This document shows, one piece after another, positions 43,024 through 51,253 of a stretch of 64,000 nt of DNA (its first letter is position 1; every line of letters begins with the position of its first letter). The position numbers and the translations under genes are program-made. Origin of the DNA: Taklimakanibacter sp050246735 (lineage in GTDB: Bacteria > Pseudomonadota > Alphaproteobacteria > Rhizobiales > Aestuariivirgaceae); contig JBFWVM010000004.1 of the NCBI GenBank assembly GCA_050246735.1, forward strand, positions 248,001 to 312,000, in the 5' to 3' direction. The notes under the pieces are model-generated. The model was not told the DNA's origin. It made no database searches and worked only from the letters and a program-made list of their open reading frames with translations.

Positions 43024-43935
43024 TCAGGCCGCTTCCCTGATATGGGCGGCCGCATCGCCGAGCCGGTCGAGAAGAGCCTGCCCCTGCTCCGCCGTCGCAT
43101 GGATGAGCGGCGCCCGCAGATTGAGCCAGCGCGGATCGCCGCTGCGCACGGCCAGAACCGCCTTCATGGCCGGGATCAGTCCGGCATCCTGGACGGTCTT
43201 GCGGAAAGCCTTCATGGCGGCATCCGCCGCTGTCATGTCGCGTCCCTTGAGGGCCCCGTCATAGACGGCCCGGATGGCGGCGGCATTCAGGTTGACCGTG
43301 GCCGATATGCATCCAGCACCCCCGGCGGCAAGTCCCCGGGTCAGGAAGCTCTCGGAGCCGGGAAATACCGAGATCGCCGGCGCCGCCGCGATCACCGCCT
43401 GCGTATGGACGAAATCGCCGCCGCTGTCCTTGTAGGCCACGACCGTTTCGGGATAGTCCGCATTGAGCCGCGCGGCCAGCGCCGGAGAGATGCCGACGCC
43501 GGCATTCTGCGGGATGTGATAGAGGATCACCTTCAGCGCCGGGCTCGCGACCCTCTCGATCAGCTCGCCGAAATACCGCGCCTGGCCCTCGTCGCCCGCG
43601 ACACCATAAAAGAAGGAGGGCAGCACCATGACGGCGGCCGCGCCGCAGGCGATGGCATGCGCGGCAAGCTCGGCCGTTTCGGCCAGCGCGGTAACACCGA
43701 CACCCGGCATCAGACGGTCGGCCGGAATGCCGGCGAGCAGCAGCCACTCCAGCGCCTGAATGCGCTCGCGCAGCGAGATGGACAGCGCCTCGCCCGTGGT
43801 GCCGAAAGGCGAGAGATAATGAGCCCCCTGCTCCAGCACCCACCCGGCATGGGCGGCCCACAGATCCCGGGCGATCGAGCCATCCTTCTCGAAAGGGGTC
43901 AGGATCGGGGCGATGACGCCGCGCGGCTTGTTCAT
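43024..43935 (-). CDS. DapA-family aldolase (dihydrodipicolinate synthase/N-acetylneuraminate lyase)
   Basis: This 303-residue TIM-barrel aldolase has APILTPFEKDG at the start, PFGTTGEALSISLRE near 43-57, the catalytic tyrosine in LYHIPQNAG near 140, and the Schiff-base lysine in VVAYKDSGGD near 170. It is distinct from the housekeeping dapA at 23885 and sits between MmgE/PrpD and hydroxyacid dehydrogenase genes, 12 and 4 bases apart. So it likely cleaves or forms a keto-acid aldol in a catabolic pathway; the substrate is unknown. Confidence 0.9.
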   Translation of the reverse strand: MNKPRGVIAPILTPFEKDGSIARDLWAAHAGWVLEQGAHYLSPFGTTGEALSISLRERIQALEWLLLAGIPADRLMPGVGVTALAETAELAAHAIACGAAAVMVLPSFFYGVAGDEGQARYFGELIERVASPALKVILYHIPQNAGVGISPALAARLNADYPETVVAYKDSGGDFVHTQAVIAAAPAISVFPGSESFLTRGLAAGGAGCISATVNLNAAAIRAVYDGALKGRDMTAADAAMKAFRKTVQDAGLIPAMKAVLAVRSGDPRWLNLRAPLIHATAEQGQALLDRLGDAAAHIREAA

Positions 43936-43947
43936 GAGGGACCTCGG

Positions 43948-45324
43948 TCAGTGAACGGGTTGGTAGATCCATTGCGCCAGATCGGCGAAGCGGCTTTGCG
44001 GCTCGATGAGGCCCAGCACGCGGTCGCGGATGGCCGCCGCGCGTTGTCCGCCGAGCACGGGACCTGCGAATTCCATGTATTTTCCGGCGATGTCGTCGGC
44101 TGGGAAAGGCGCTTCCGGTCCGCCGCGCGCATGCACGTCTCCAGAGGCCAGCTCGCCTCCCCCGGTCAGCCGGATGGTGACGTCGGCCCAGCGGCCGAGC
44201 GGGAAGCGGGAGCTGTGGCGCGCGCTCTCGCGCACCGTGATGCGGCCCAGAAGTGCCGCGACATCCCTGTCGGCAAGTCCGTCGCCCGAAATATGCTCGA
44301 CGCCGATGCGGCGGTGAACCGCCATCACCGCGACGGCGAAGGCCAGGCTGTATTGCGCCTTCGAGGTGGTTTCCGGCTGGCCGCCGAACAGGCGGGCGGC
44401 CTCGTGGAAGCTGTTGACCTCGATGCCGGCGATCTGCGCCGGCTTCAGGTCATGCGCGAGGACCAGCATGCGGGTCGCGTCGATCGCGGCATGCGCCCAG
44501 CGGCAGATCGGATAGGGCTTTATGTAGTGATCCAGGATCTGCCAGGAGTCGCCGAGATCGGCCCAGTGCCGCGCCACCTCGGGCGCCTCGACGGTGATCG
44601 CCGGGGCACCCGTGAAGCCGCGTCCGGCAAGCGTCGCGGCGGTCAGGCCGGCCAGCGCGCCCCAGCCCGAGCCGTCATGCAGCATGGTCGGCGTCGCGAT
44701 CTCGCGCATCATCTGGCTGCGCGGCCCGTGATATTCGGCGATGCCGAGCGCCTCGCGCAGTTGCCGGCGGTCGAGACGCCGCAGGCGCGCGGCGAGCGCC
44801 ACGACGCCCAGGGCGTTCCAGGCGCCGGAGGTGTGATAGTCGCAGACGGTCGCATGCAGCGAGATGGCGGCGCGGCCGGCGACCTCATAGGCGACCGCGG
44901 CGGCGGCCAACGCCTCGCGGCCGGCAAGATCCGGCAGCCGCTCGGCCAGAGCGGCGAGCGCCGGCATGACGACGACACCGACATGGCCCTTGGTCGGATT
45001 GTAGCCGTCATGGCCGTCGAGATTGTCGATCTGGGTCGCCGCCGCATAGGCGGCGCCGGCCGCGCTCACTTCCCTGCCGTCGAACAGCATCCGGGCGGCG
45101 GACGCCGGGTCGCCGGCGCAGAAGAGGAGTGCGGCCACGTCGCGGGCGATACGCCCCGCCTCCATGGGAGAGGCGGCAATCGCCACGCCGAGCGTATCGA
45201 GGAAGAGCAGCCCGGCCCGGCGCAGCACATCATCCGGGAACGTTTCCGCATCCCGCTCGAGCGCGAAGGACGCCACCCGGTCGAAGGCCCCGAGCTCCCC
45301 GCAACTTGTCACCGGCTTGTCCAT
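43948..45324 (-). CDS. MmgE/PrpD family protein
   Basis: This 458-residue protein is in the MmgE/PrpD family (2-methylcitrate dehydratase, cis-aconitate decarboxylase, iminodisuccinate hydrolase). It has LGVAIAASPMEAGR near 50, NLDGHDGYNPTKGHVGVVV near 98-116, ICRWAHAAIDAT near 268, and GQPETTSKAQYSLAFAVA near 310. Family members form or break carbon-carbon or carbon-heteroatom bonds in organic acids. It heads a four-gene operon and is divergent from an N-acyl-D-amino-acid deacylase gene. The substrate is not known. Confidence 0.88.
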   Translation of the reverse strand: MDKPVTSCGELGAFDRVASFALERDAETFPDDVLRRAGLLFLDTLGVAIAASPMEAGRIARDVAALLFCAGDPASAARMLFDGREVSAAGAAYAAATQIDNLDGHDGYNPTKGHVGVVVMPALAALAERLPDLAGREALAAAAVAYEVAGRAAISLHATVCDYHTSGAWNALGVVALAARLRRLDRRQLREALGIAEYHGPRSQMMREIATPTMLHDGSGWGALAGLTAATLAGRGFTGAPAITVEAPEVARHWADLGDSWQILDHYIKPYPICRWAHAAIDATRMLVLAHDLKPAQIAGIEVNSFHEAARLFGGQPETTSKAQYSLAFAVAVMAVHRRIGVEHISGDGLADRDVAALLGRITVRESARHSSRFPLGRWADVTIRLTGGGELASGDVHARGGPEAPFPADDIAGKYMEFAGPVLGGQRAAAIRDRVLGLIEPQSRFADLAQWIYQPVH

Positions 45325-45489
45325 GGCATGACCAGACTAATGCAGTCTTCTTACGAGGCTCACAAAAGAATTTCTACGGCATTGGGCTCGAAAAATCTGC
45401 TCAGCCGGAAGATCGCGGCGGCTGGCGGCGCGGCCCGCGCGACCATACACTTCCCTCGGCGCCCGAACGCATCGGAAAGGATAGTGCTC

Positions 45490-46980
45490 ATGCCGTATGA
45501 TCTCGTCCTCCGCCGGGCGGTGCTGATTCCGGGCGACGGCTCCGGCCGGTTCGAGGCCGACATCGCGGTCGAGGGCGACAGGATCGCCGCCATCGGCCGC
45601 CTGTCCGGGGAACGCGCCGCCGAGGAGATCGACGTTAAAGGCAAGGTCGTGGCGCCGGGCTTCATCGACGTGCATACGCATGATGACGGCGCCCTCCTGT
45701 CGCCCCGCGGCATGGACCCGAAGATCAGCCAGGGCGTCACCACGGTCATTGCCGGCAACTGTGGCGTGAGCCTCGCGCCCCTGCGCCTCGATAAGGCGCC
45801 GCCCCCGCCCTTCACGCTCGTCGGCGGCAGCGAGAATTTCCGGTTCGACCGGTTCGCCGATTATGTCGCCGAGCTCGAGGCCTGCGGCATCGCGACCAAT
45901 GCCGCTCTGCTCGTCGGCCATACGACCTTGCGCCAGCGCGTTATGCCGGCGACCGACCGCCCGGCGAGCGCGGAAGAGACCGCCCGCATGCGCGACGCCA
46001 TGGCCGAGGCCATGGCGGAAGGCGCCTTCGGCCTCAGCACCGGCCTCGACTACCCGCCCGCCGTCAACTCGTCGACCGCCGAGGTCAAGGCGCTGGCGGC
46101 CGAGGCCGCCCGTCTCGGCGGCCCCTATGTCACCCATACGCGCAACTATTTCGAGAAGATGGACGAAGCCCTCGAGGAAGCCATCGACATCGCCCGCCAT
46201 GCCGGCGGCAAGCTCATCATCTCGCATCACCAGGCGACCGGACGCGGCAATTTCGGCAAGAGCCTGCCGAGCCTCGAGCGCATCGACAAGGCCCGCGCCA
46301 GCATGGATATCGGCATGGACGTCTATCCCTACAATGCGAGCTCGACCGTGCTGCGGCTGGAGCGCTGCGACACCGGCCTCAGGATCCTCGTCACCTGGTC
46401 CGGTCCGCATCCCGAAATGGCCAGGCGCGAGCTCGCCGACATCGCGCGCGAATGGAACTGCAGCGAGCGCGAGGCCGGCCGGCGGCTGCTGCCGGCCGGC
46501 GCCGTCTATTTCCAGCTCGACGAGACCGACGTGCGCAACATCATGAGCCATCCGCGCACCATGATCGGCTCCGACGGCCTGCCCCACGACATCCATCCCC
46601 ATCCCCGCCTGTGGGGCACTTTCCCGCGCGTGCTCGGCCACTACGCCCGGGATGTCGGCCTGTTCAGCCTCGAGGAGGCGGTGTTCCGGATGACGGGCCT
46701 GCCGGCCCGCGAATTCGGCATCGATCGCCGCGGAATCCTGGCCGAAGGCCATTTCGCCGATCTCGTGGTCTTCGATCCCGACACCATCATCGACCGGGCC
46801 ACATTCGAGGACCCGTGCCGGCCTGCCGCCGGCATCGAGCATGTCTTCGTCAACGGCAGGGCCGTGTGGCGCGGCGGCGGGGCGACCGGCGCGCGGCCGG
46901 GAGCGGTCTTGCGGCCCACCGGCTCGCGAATGGTCGTCGGGGATGGCTGCGGCTGCAGCACCCCTCACAGCGACTCGTAG
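45490..46980 (+). CDS. N-acyl-D-amino-acid deacylase (amidohydrolase family)
   Basis: This 496-residue amidohydrolase removes acyl groups from N-acyl-D-amino acids. Metal motifs: PGFIDVHTHDDGALL with HxH near 62-64, the cysteine in AGNCGVSLAP typical of D-aminoacylases, VTHTRNYFEK, SHHQATGRGN and the late Asp in MIGSDGLPHDIHPHP. The open frame extends far upstream, antisense to the MmgE/PrpD operon; the ATG at 45490 fits homology (GTG 45484 possible). Its last 16 bases overlap the convergent isochorismatase-like gene. It fits a D-amino-acid-derivative utilisation locus. Confidence 0.9.
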   Translation: MPYDLVLRRAVLIPGDGSGRFEADIAVEGDRIAAIGRLSGERAAEEIDVKGKVVAPGFIDVHTHDDGALLSPRGMDPKISQGVTTVIAGNCGVSLAPLRLDKAPPPPFTLVGGSENFRFDRFADYVAELEACGIATNAALLVGHTTLRQRVMPATDRPASAEETARMRDAMAEAMAEGAFGLSTGLDYPPAVNSSTAEVKALAAEAARLGGPYVTHTRNYFEKMDEALEEAIDIARHAGGKLIISHHQATGRGNFGKSLPSLERIDKARASMDIGMDVYPYNASSTVLRLERCDTGLRILVTWSGPHPEMARRELADIAREWNCSEREAGRRLLPAGAVYFQLDETDVRNIMSHPRTMIGSDGLPHDIHPHPRLWGTFPRVLGHYARDVGLFSLEEAVFRMTGLPAREFGIDRRGILAEGHFADLVVFDPDTIIDRATFEDPCRPAAGIEHVFVNGRAVWRGGGATGARPGAVLRPTGSRMVVGDGCGCSTPHSDS

Positions 46981-47630
46981 AGCCGGTCGTAGTTTCCCGC
47001 GTCGTAGCGGAACTCGATCGGGCGCGTGCAGGTCCAGGCGCGATGGTCCGCGCCGGACAGGGCCCTGACCGCTTCCTTCGTCACCATCACCCCGCCGCCA
47101 TAGAGGCGATTGGCCATGTCGAGGACGGCCACCCGATGCATCATCTCCGTCATGCTGCCGCAGGCGTCCTTGACCAGCCAGACGCGATAGCCGCGATAGA
47201 CGGCGTCGAAGACGCTGCCGCGCACGCAGCTGTCCGTCCACACGCCGGCGACGATGAGGTTATCTATGCCGCGTTGGCGCAGATCCTCATGAAGCGCGGT
47301 GGACTGGAAGGCGCTCGGCCACCGCTTGCGCAGCACGACGTCGCCCGCGGCCGGCGCCACTTCGGCGCAGATATCGGCGCCGGCGCTTCCGGCCACGGCC
47401 GAGCGCAGCTCGTCGGCAAGGCATTCGTTCAGGCGCTCGTGATCGGCGCGCGCGGCTTCCTCGACCCAGGCCTGGACATGGATCACCGGAACGCTCGCCC
47501 GGCGCGCCGCGGCCATCAGGGCGGCGGCATTGGCGAGGATCGCGTCATAGCCCGAAACCGGCCAGACGGCGCCCTGCCTGTATTCGTTCTGCAGGTCGAT
47601 GGCGAGCATGGCGGTGCGGCTTAGATCCAT
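46965..47630 (-). CDS. Isochorismatase-family cysteine amidohydrolase
   Basis: This 221-residue hydrolase has the Asp-Lys-Cys triad: Asp12 in MLAIDLQNEY, Lys102 in VLRKRWPSAF and Cys135 in WTDSCVRG. Relatives include nicotinamidase and N-carbamoylsarcosine amidohydrolase; beside hydantoinase and carbamoylase genes the latter type of activity is plausible. The ATG at 47630 is chosen over the GTG at 47642 because GAGGAAG lies 3 bases before it. It is the last gene of the ABC-hydantoinase run, 8 bases after the M20 stop. Confidence 0.88.
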   Translation of the reverse strand: MDLSRTAMLAIDLQNEYRQGAVWPVSGYDAILANAAALMAAARRASVPVIHVQAWVEEAARADHERLNECLADELRSAVAGSAGADICAEVAPAAGDVVLRKRWPSAFQSTALHEDLRQRGIDNLIVAGVWTDSCVRGSVFDAVYRGYRVWLVKDACGSMTEMMHRVAVLDMANRLYGGGVMVTKEAVRALSGADHRAWTCTRPIEFRYDAGNYDRLYESL

Positions 47631-47638
47631 CTGCTTCC

Positions 47639-48910
47639 TCACTGATCGAAGGTCTTCACGAAATGAAAAAGCAGTTTGATCGCCTGGTCGAGATCGGCGA
47701 CCTCCATGCTCTCATGCGGGTTGTGGCTGCCGTTGCGGTTGCGCACGAAGAGCATGGCGCTGGGGACCCCCGCTCCGGAAAAGGCGGCTGCGTCATGTCC
47801 GGCACCGCTCGGCACATGCGGCGCTTCGAGGCCGAGGTCGCGTGCGGCGCGGTCCAGGCCCGTGACCAGGGAGGCCGCCATGGTCGCGGGCGCCCAGGTG
47901 AAGCGTGGCCCTGCCTCAAAGCGCACGCCGCGGCGTTCGCCGATCCCGGCGAAGAGCCGGTGCAGGCGCGCCTCGATGCGCTCCAGCACGGACGCAGAAG
48001 CGCTGCGCACGTCCAGCGTGAAGGAAAGCTCGCCCAATATGCGGCTGCCGCCATGCTGGGCCGGATCGGATTCGACCCGCCCGAAGGTGATGGTGGCCTC
48101 ATGGCCCTCGCGCTCGAGCGCGTCCCATTCCTGCTCCAGCCCGGCCACGAGATCGGCGAAGCCCAGGACCGCATCGCGCCGGGCAAAGCGCGGCTCGGCG
48201 CCCGAATGACCATAGGCGCCGAGGCATCGCGCGGCGACGTGGCGGAAGCCGCCGGCAATGCCGGTGACGATGCCGACAGGCTTTGCGGCGGCGAGGAGAC
48301 GCGGCCCCTGCTCGATATGGACCTCGATGAATGCCGCGATGTCCTTCCCAGCGATGCCCGGCACACCGCGCCCGACCGCGTCGGGATCGAAACCTTCTTC
48401 GCGCATGTGATCGGCGAGGCTGCGCCGGCTGTCGGAGCGTGTGGCATCGAGCGCTTCCGGCGGCAGGCGGCCGAGGGCGGCGAGGCTTCCGGGATAGGAC
48501 AAGGGAAACCACGCCGCCTCCTCGGCGCGGGTCACCAGCACGGTGACGTCGCGCGGCGGCGCGAGGCGCCGGCAGGTGAACTCGGCCAGGACCGCAAGCC
48601 CCGCCGCGACGCCGGCGGCGCCGTCGAAATTGCCGCCATGCGGCACGCTGTCGAGATGGGACCCGATGACGATCTGCGGCAGGGCCCGGTTCTCGCCGGC
48701 AAGGGTCAGATAGAGATTGCCGGCCGCATCGGTGCGCGGGGCGGCGCCGAGCTTCCCGGCTTCGGCGCGCATCAGGCCATGGGCAAAGCGCTCGCCCGGC
48801 CCATAGGCCGCGCGCGTCACGCCGGGCGGATCCGCGGTCGCCGCGGCAAGCTCGTCCAAGAGCCGGGCGGCAAGCCTCCCGCCGGCGCCGTATGGCGCCG
48901 CCTCAGCCAC
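47639..48910 (-). CDS. M20-family N-carbamoyl-L-amino-acid hydrolase / allantoate amidohydrolase type
   Basis: This 423-residue zinc enzyme belongs to the M20 amidase group with L-carbamoylase, allantoate amidohydrolase and ureidoglycolate amidase. Motifs: VIGSHLDSVPHGGNFDGAAGV near 78-98 with metal His and Asp, TRAEEAAWF with the catalytic Glu pair near 130, EVHIEQGP near 195, and PSGAGHDAAAFS near 371 with the last His. It would release ammonia and CO2 from an N-carbamoyl group. It starts with GTG and overlaps the D-carbamoylase by 8 bases. Confidence 0.9.
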   Translation of the reverse strand: MAEAAPYGAGGRLAARLLDELAAATADPPGVTRAAYGPGERFAHGLMRAEAGKLGAAPRTDAAGNLYLTLAGENRALPQIVIGSHLDSVPHGGNFDGAAGVAAGLAVLAEFTCRRLAPPRDVTVLVTRAEEAAWFPLSYPGSLAALGRLPPEALDATRSDSRRSLADHMREEGFDPDAVGRGVPGIAGKDIAAFIEVHIEQGPRLLAAAKPVGIVTGIAGGFRHVAARCLGAYGHSGAEPRFARRDAVLGFADLVAGLEQEWDALEREGHEATITFGRVESDPAQHGGSRILGELSFTLDVRSASASVLERIEARLHRLFAGIGERRGVRFEAGPRFTWAPATMAASLVTGLDRAARDLGLEAPHVPSGAGHDAAAFSGAGVPSAMLFVRNRNGSHNPHESMEVADLDQAIKLLFHFVKTFDQ

Positions 48911-49841
48911 GCACCTGGAACTCGGGCCCCGCGCGCTCGGCGATGAGGCGGTATTCCTGCGGGCGGCGATAGCGCAGGAAGTCGAATCCGGCCCTGGCGC
49001 AGTCGCTGTTCATGTCGAGATCGGCCTTGCAGATGATCACCTCGTCTTCGAGCGACGTCGCGAGCGCGGCGATCTCGCCGCTCGGCGCGATGACGCAGGA
49101 GCCGCCGATGAGCGTCTGGCCCTCCTCGCAGCCCGCCTTGGCGGCGGCCGCCACCCAGAGCGTGTTCTGATAGGCGCCGGCCTGCATCGGCAGATGGTTG
49201 TGGAACATCCGCAGATGCGCCAGCCGCGGCGTTTCGTCGAGGACGAGCGGCGTGTTGTAGCCGATCAGCACCATCTCGGCACCGTTGAGGCAGAGCATGC
49301 GGTAGGTCTCGGGCCAGCGCCGGTCGTTGCAGATCGCCATGCCGATCCGCGCGCCACGATAGGAGAACACCGGAAATCCCTTGTTGCCGGGCTCGAAATA
49401 GCGCCGTTCGAGATGGACGGTGGTATTGGGCTCGGGCTTCTCCGACCCCGGCACATGCATCTTGCGGTATGTGCCGATGATCTCCCCGTCGTCGCCCACC
49501 AACGCCATCGTATTGAAGCGACGCTTGCGCCCGTCCTCCTTCACCAGCTCGCAATAGCCGAGCGCGAAGCCGAGCCCGAGACGGCGCGCCGCCTCGAAGA
49601 GCGGCCGGGTCTGCGGACCGGGCAGCTGCTCCTCGTAGAAGGCATCGATCTCGGCTTCGTCGTCGAGCTCCCAGCGCGGAAAGAAGGTGGTCAGCGCCAT
49701 TTCGGGAAACAGGGCCAGCCCGGCGCCGCCAGCGGCCGCCTCTTCCAGAAGCCTCACGAGCCGCCCGACCACGTCCTTGCGGCTGTCCTTCCTTTGAATG
49801 GGGCCGGTCTGGCAGACGGCGATGGTCAGGGTGCGAGCCAT
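48903..49841 (-). CDS. N-carbamoyl-D-amino-acid hydrolase (nitrilase superfamily)
   Basis: This 312-residue protein closely resembles Agrobacterium D-carbamoylase in length and motifs. The catalytic triad falls at the same places: Glu47 in LFPEMALTTFFPRW, Lys127 in GTYRKMHVPG and Cys171 in GMAICNDRRWPETYR. Other matches are ERRYFEPGNKGFPVF, HLPMQAGAYQN and LEDEVIICKADLD. It hydrolyses N-carbamoyl-D-amino acids to D-amino acid, CO2 and ammonia. GAGGAAACG precedes the ATG. It overlaps the upstream hydantoinase by 16 bases and the downstream M20 gene by 8, so the three are probably made together. Confidence 0.94.
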   Translation of the reverse strand: MARTLTIAVCQTGPIQRKDSRKDVVGRLVRLLEEAAAGGAGLALFPEMALTTFFPRWELDDEAEIDAFYEEQLPGPQTRPLFEAARRLGLGFALGYCELVKEDGRKRRFNTMALVGDDGEIIGTYRKMHVPGSEKPEPNTTVHLERRYFEPGNKGFPVFSYRGARIGMAICNDRRWPETYRMLCLNGAEMVLIGYNTPLVLDETPRLAHLRMFHNHLPMQAGAYQNTLWVAAAAKAGCEEGQTLIGGSCVIAPSGEIAALATSLEDEVIICKADLDMNSDCARAGFDFLRYRRPQEYRLIAERAGPEFQVRG

Positions 49842-51253
49842 GGTGTCGTTTCCTCGATGGGCGTGTTGAAGGTCGAAGGATCGGCGGCGCGGCGCGCCAC
49901 GAAACGGCCGGCGGGCGGATCGGCAAGGAGCGCGCCGTCACGTATCACCGGCCGGCCGCGCAGCAGCAGGCTCACGGGCTTTCCGGTCAGCCAGCGGCCT
50001 TCATAGGATGTGAAATCGACCTCGGAATGGAGATCCTCCCGCCGGATCTGCCAGCGCCTGGCGGGATCCCACAAAGCGAGGTCGGCGTCGAGGCCATGCG
50101 CGATGCGGCCCTTGGCGTGGTCGAGGCCGTAGAGACGGGCCGCGGCACCGCCGGCGAGGTCGAGATAGCGCGCGAGCGGCACCCGGCCCGCGAGCAGCCC
50201 TTCGGAAAAGAGCAGCGGCAACCGCGTCTCGAGGCCCGGGATGCCGCTGACCGCCGTCGTGAAATCCGGCCTTGCCGGATCGCGGAGCTTGTCGGCGAGC
50301 CGGTAGGGCGAATGGTCCGACGACCACAGCGCTATGCCGCCATCCGAAAGCATCGGCCACAGGCCATCGCCGTGGCCGGCCTGGCGCGGCGGCGGCGAGA
50401 CCATGAAGCGGGCCGCATCGCCGGGCGCTCGCCCGAGATCGGCGGCGCTCAGGAACAGATATTGCGGGCAGGTTTCCCCAATGACGTCGGTGCCGCGCGC
50501 GCGGGCGCGCGCCAGCTCCGCGGCCGTCGCGGCCGACGAGAGATGGACGACCACCAGACGCGCGCCGGTCACTTCGGCGAGCGCCGTGGCCCGGTTGACC
50601 GCCTCGCGCTCGGCGACCTCGGCATGAGCGAGCGTATGATAGCGCAGGTCCGTCCGTCCGCTGTCGGCAAGACGCTGGCGGGTCCGCCGGATGATGGCGT
50701 CGTTCTCGGCATGGACCATCACCACCATGCCGTTCGCCCGCGCCGCATCCATCGCCGCGAGGATCCGCTCGTCCGAGACGGCGAAGCCTTCATAGGTCAT
50801 GAACAGCTTGACCGACGGCATGCCCCTCGCCGCAAGCTCCCGCAGCTGGTCGGCGACGCCGCCGGTCGCCTCGGTGACGACGCCATGCAGGCTGAAATCG
50901 ATGACGGCCTTGTCCCTGGCGCGATCGAGCGAGCGCTCGACCCCTTGCACCGTGGTCGTGCCGGGCCCCGGCATGCCGAAGGGAACGATGCAGCTCGTGC
51001 CGCCGAAAGCGGCCGATATCGTCCCGGAGCGGTAGTCGTCGGCGGTGACCGCGCCGCCCCAGGACGGCTGGTCGAGATGGCAATGCGCATCGATCCCGCC
51101 CGGCAGCACCCACAGTCCCCGGGCATCGAGCGTCCCGGCGCCGGCGAGATTCGCGCCCAATCCGGCGATGCGGCCCCGATCGATGCCGATGTCGCAGTCC
51201 CGCCAGCCCTCGTCCAACGCCACGCGGCCGCCGCGGACGACAAGGTCATGCAT
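49826..51253 (-). CDS. Hydantoinase / dihydropyrimidinase-type cyclic amidohydrolase
   Basis: This 475-residue enzyme opens hydantoin-like rings to N-carbamoyl amino acids. All metal ligands are present: His57 and His59 in GGIDAHCHLDQP, the carbamylated Lys149 in SVKLFMTYEG, His181 in VMVHAEND, His237 in VVVHLSSA and Asp313 in SSDHSPY. That contrasts with the degenerate pyrC' at 12007. The ATG at 51253 is chosen over 51262 because AGAAGG lies 9 bases before it; it overlaps the ABC ATPase gene by 8. Side specificity (D or L) cannot be read from sequence, but the D-carbamoylase next to it favours D. Confidence 0.93.
   Translation of the reverse strand: MHDLVVRGGRVALDEGWRDCDIGIDRGRIAGLGANLAGAGTLDARGLWVLPGGIDAHCHLDQPSWGGAVTADDYRSGTISAAFGGTSCIVPFGMPGPGTTTVQGVERSLDRARDKAVIDFSLHGVVTEATGGVADQLRELAARGMPSVKLFMTYEGFAVSDERILAAMDAARANGMVVMVHAENDAIIRRTRQRLADSGRTDLRYHTLAHAEVAEREAVNRATALAEVTGARLVVVHLSSAATAAELARARARGTDVIGETCPQYLFLSAADLGRAPGDAARFMVSPPPRQAGHGDGLWPMLSDGGIALWSSDHSPYRLADKLRDPARPDFTTAVSGIPGLETRLPLLFSEGLLAGRVPLARYLDLAGGAAARLYGLDHAKGRIAHGLDADLALWDPARRWQIRREDLHSEVDFTSYEGRWLTGKPVSLLLRGRPVIRDGALLADPPAGRFVARRAADPSTFNTPIEETTPWLAP

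Noticed and set aside
45334..45347. GACT-N6-AGTC inverted repeat in the MmgE/PrpD-deacylase divergent region
   Set aside because: Arms of only 4 bp are expected by chance.
42994..45489. Long plus-strand extension upstream of the N-acyl-D-amino-acid deacylase
   Set aside because: Antisense to the DapA-family and MmgE/PrpD genes; homology starts only at 45490.
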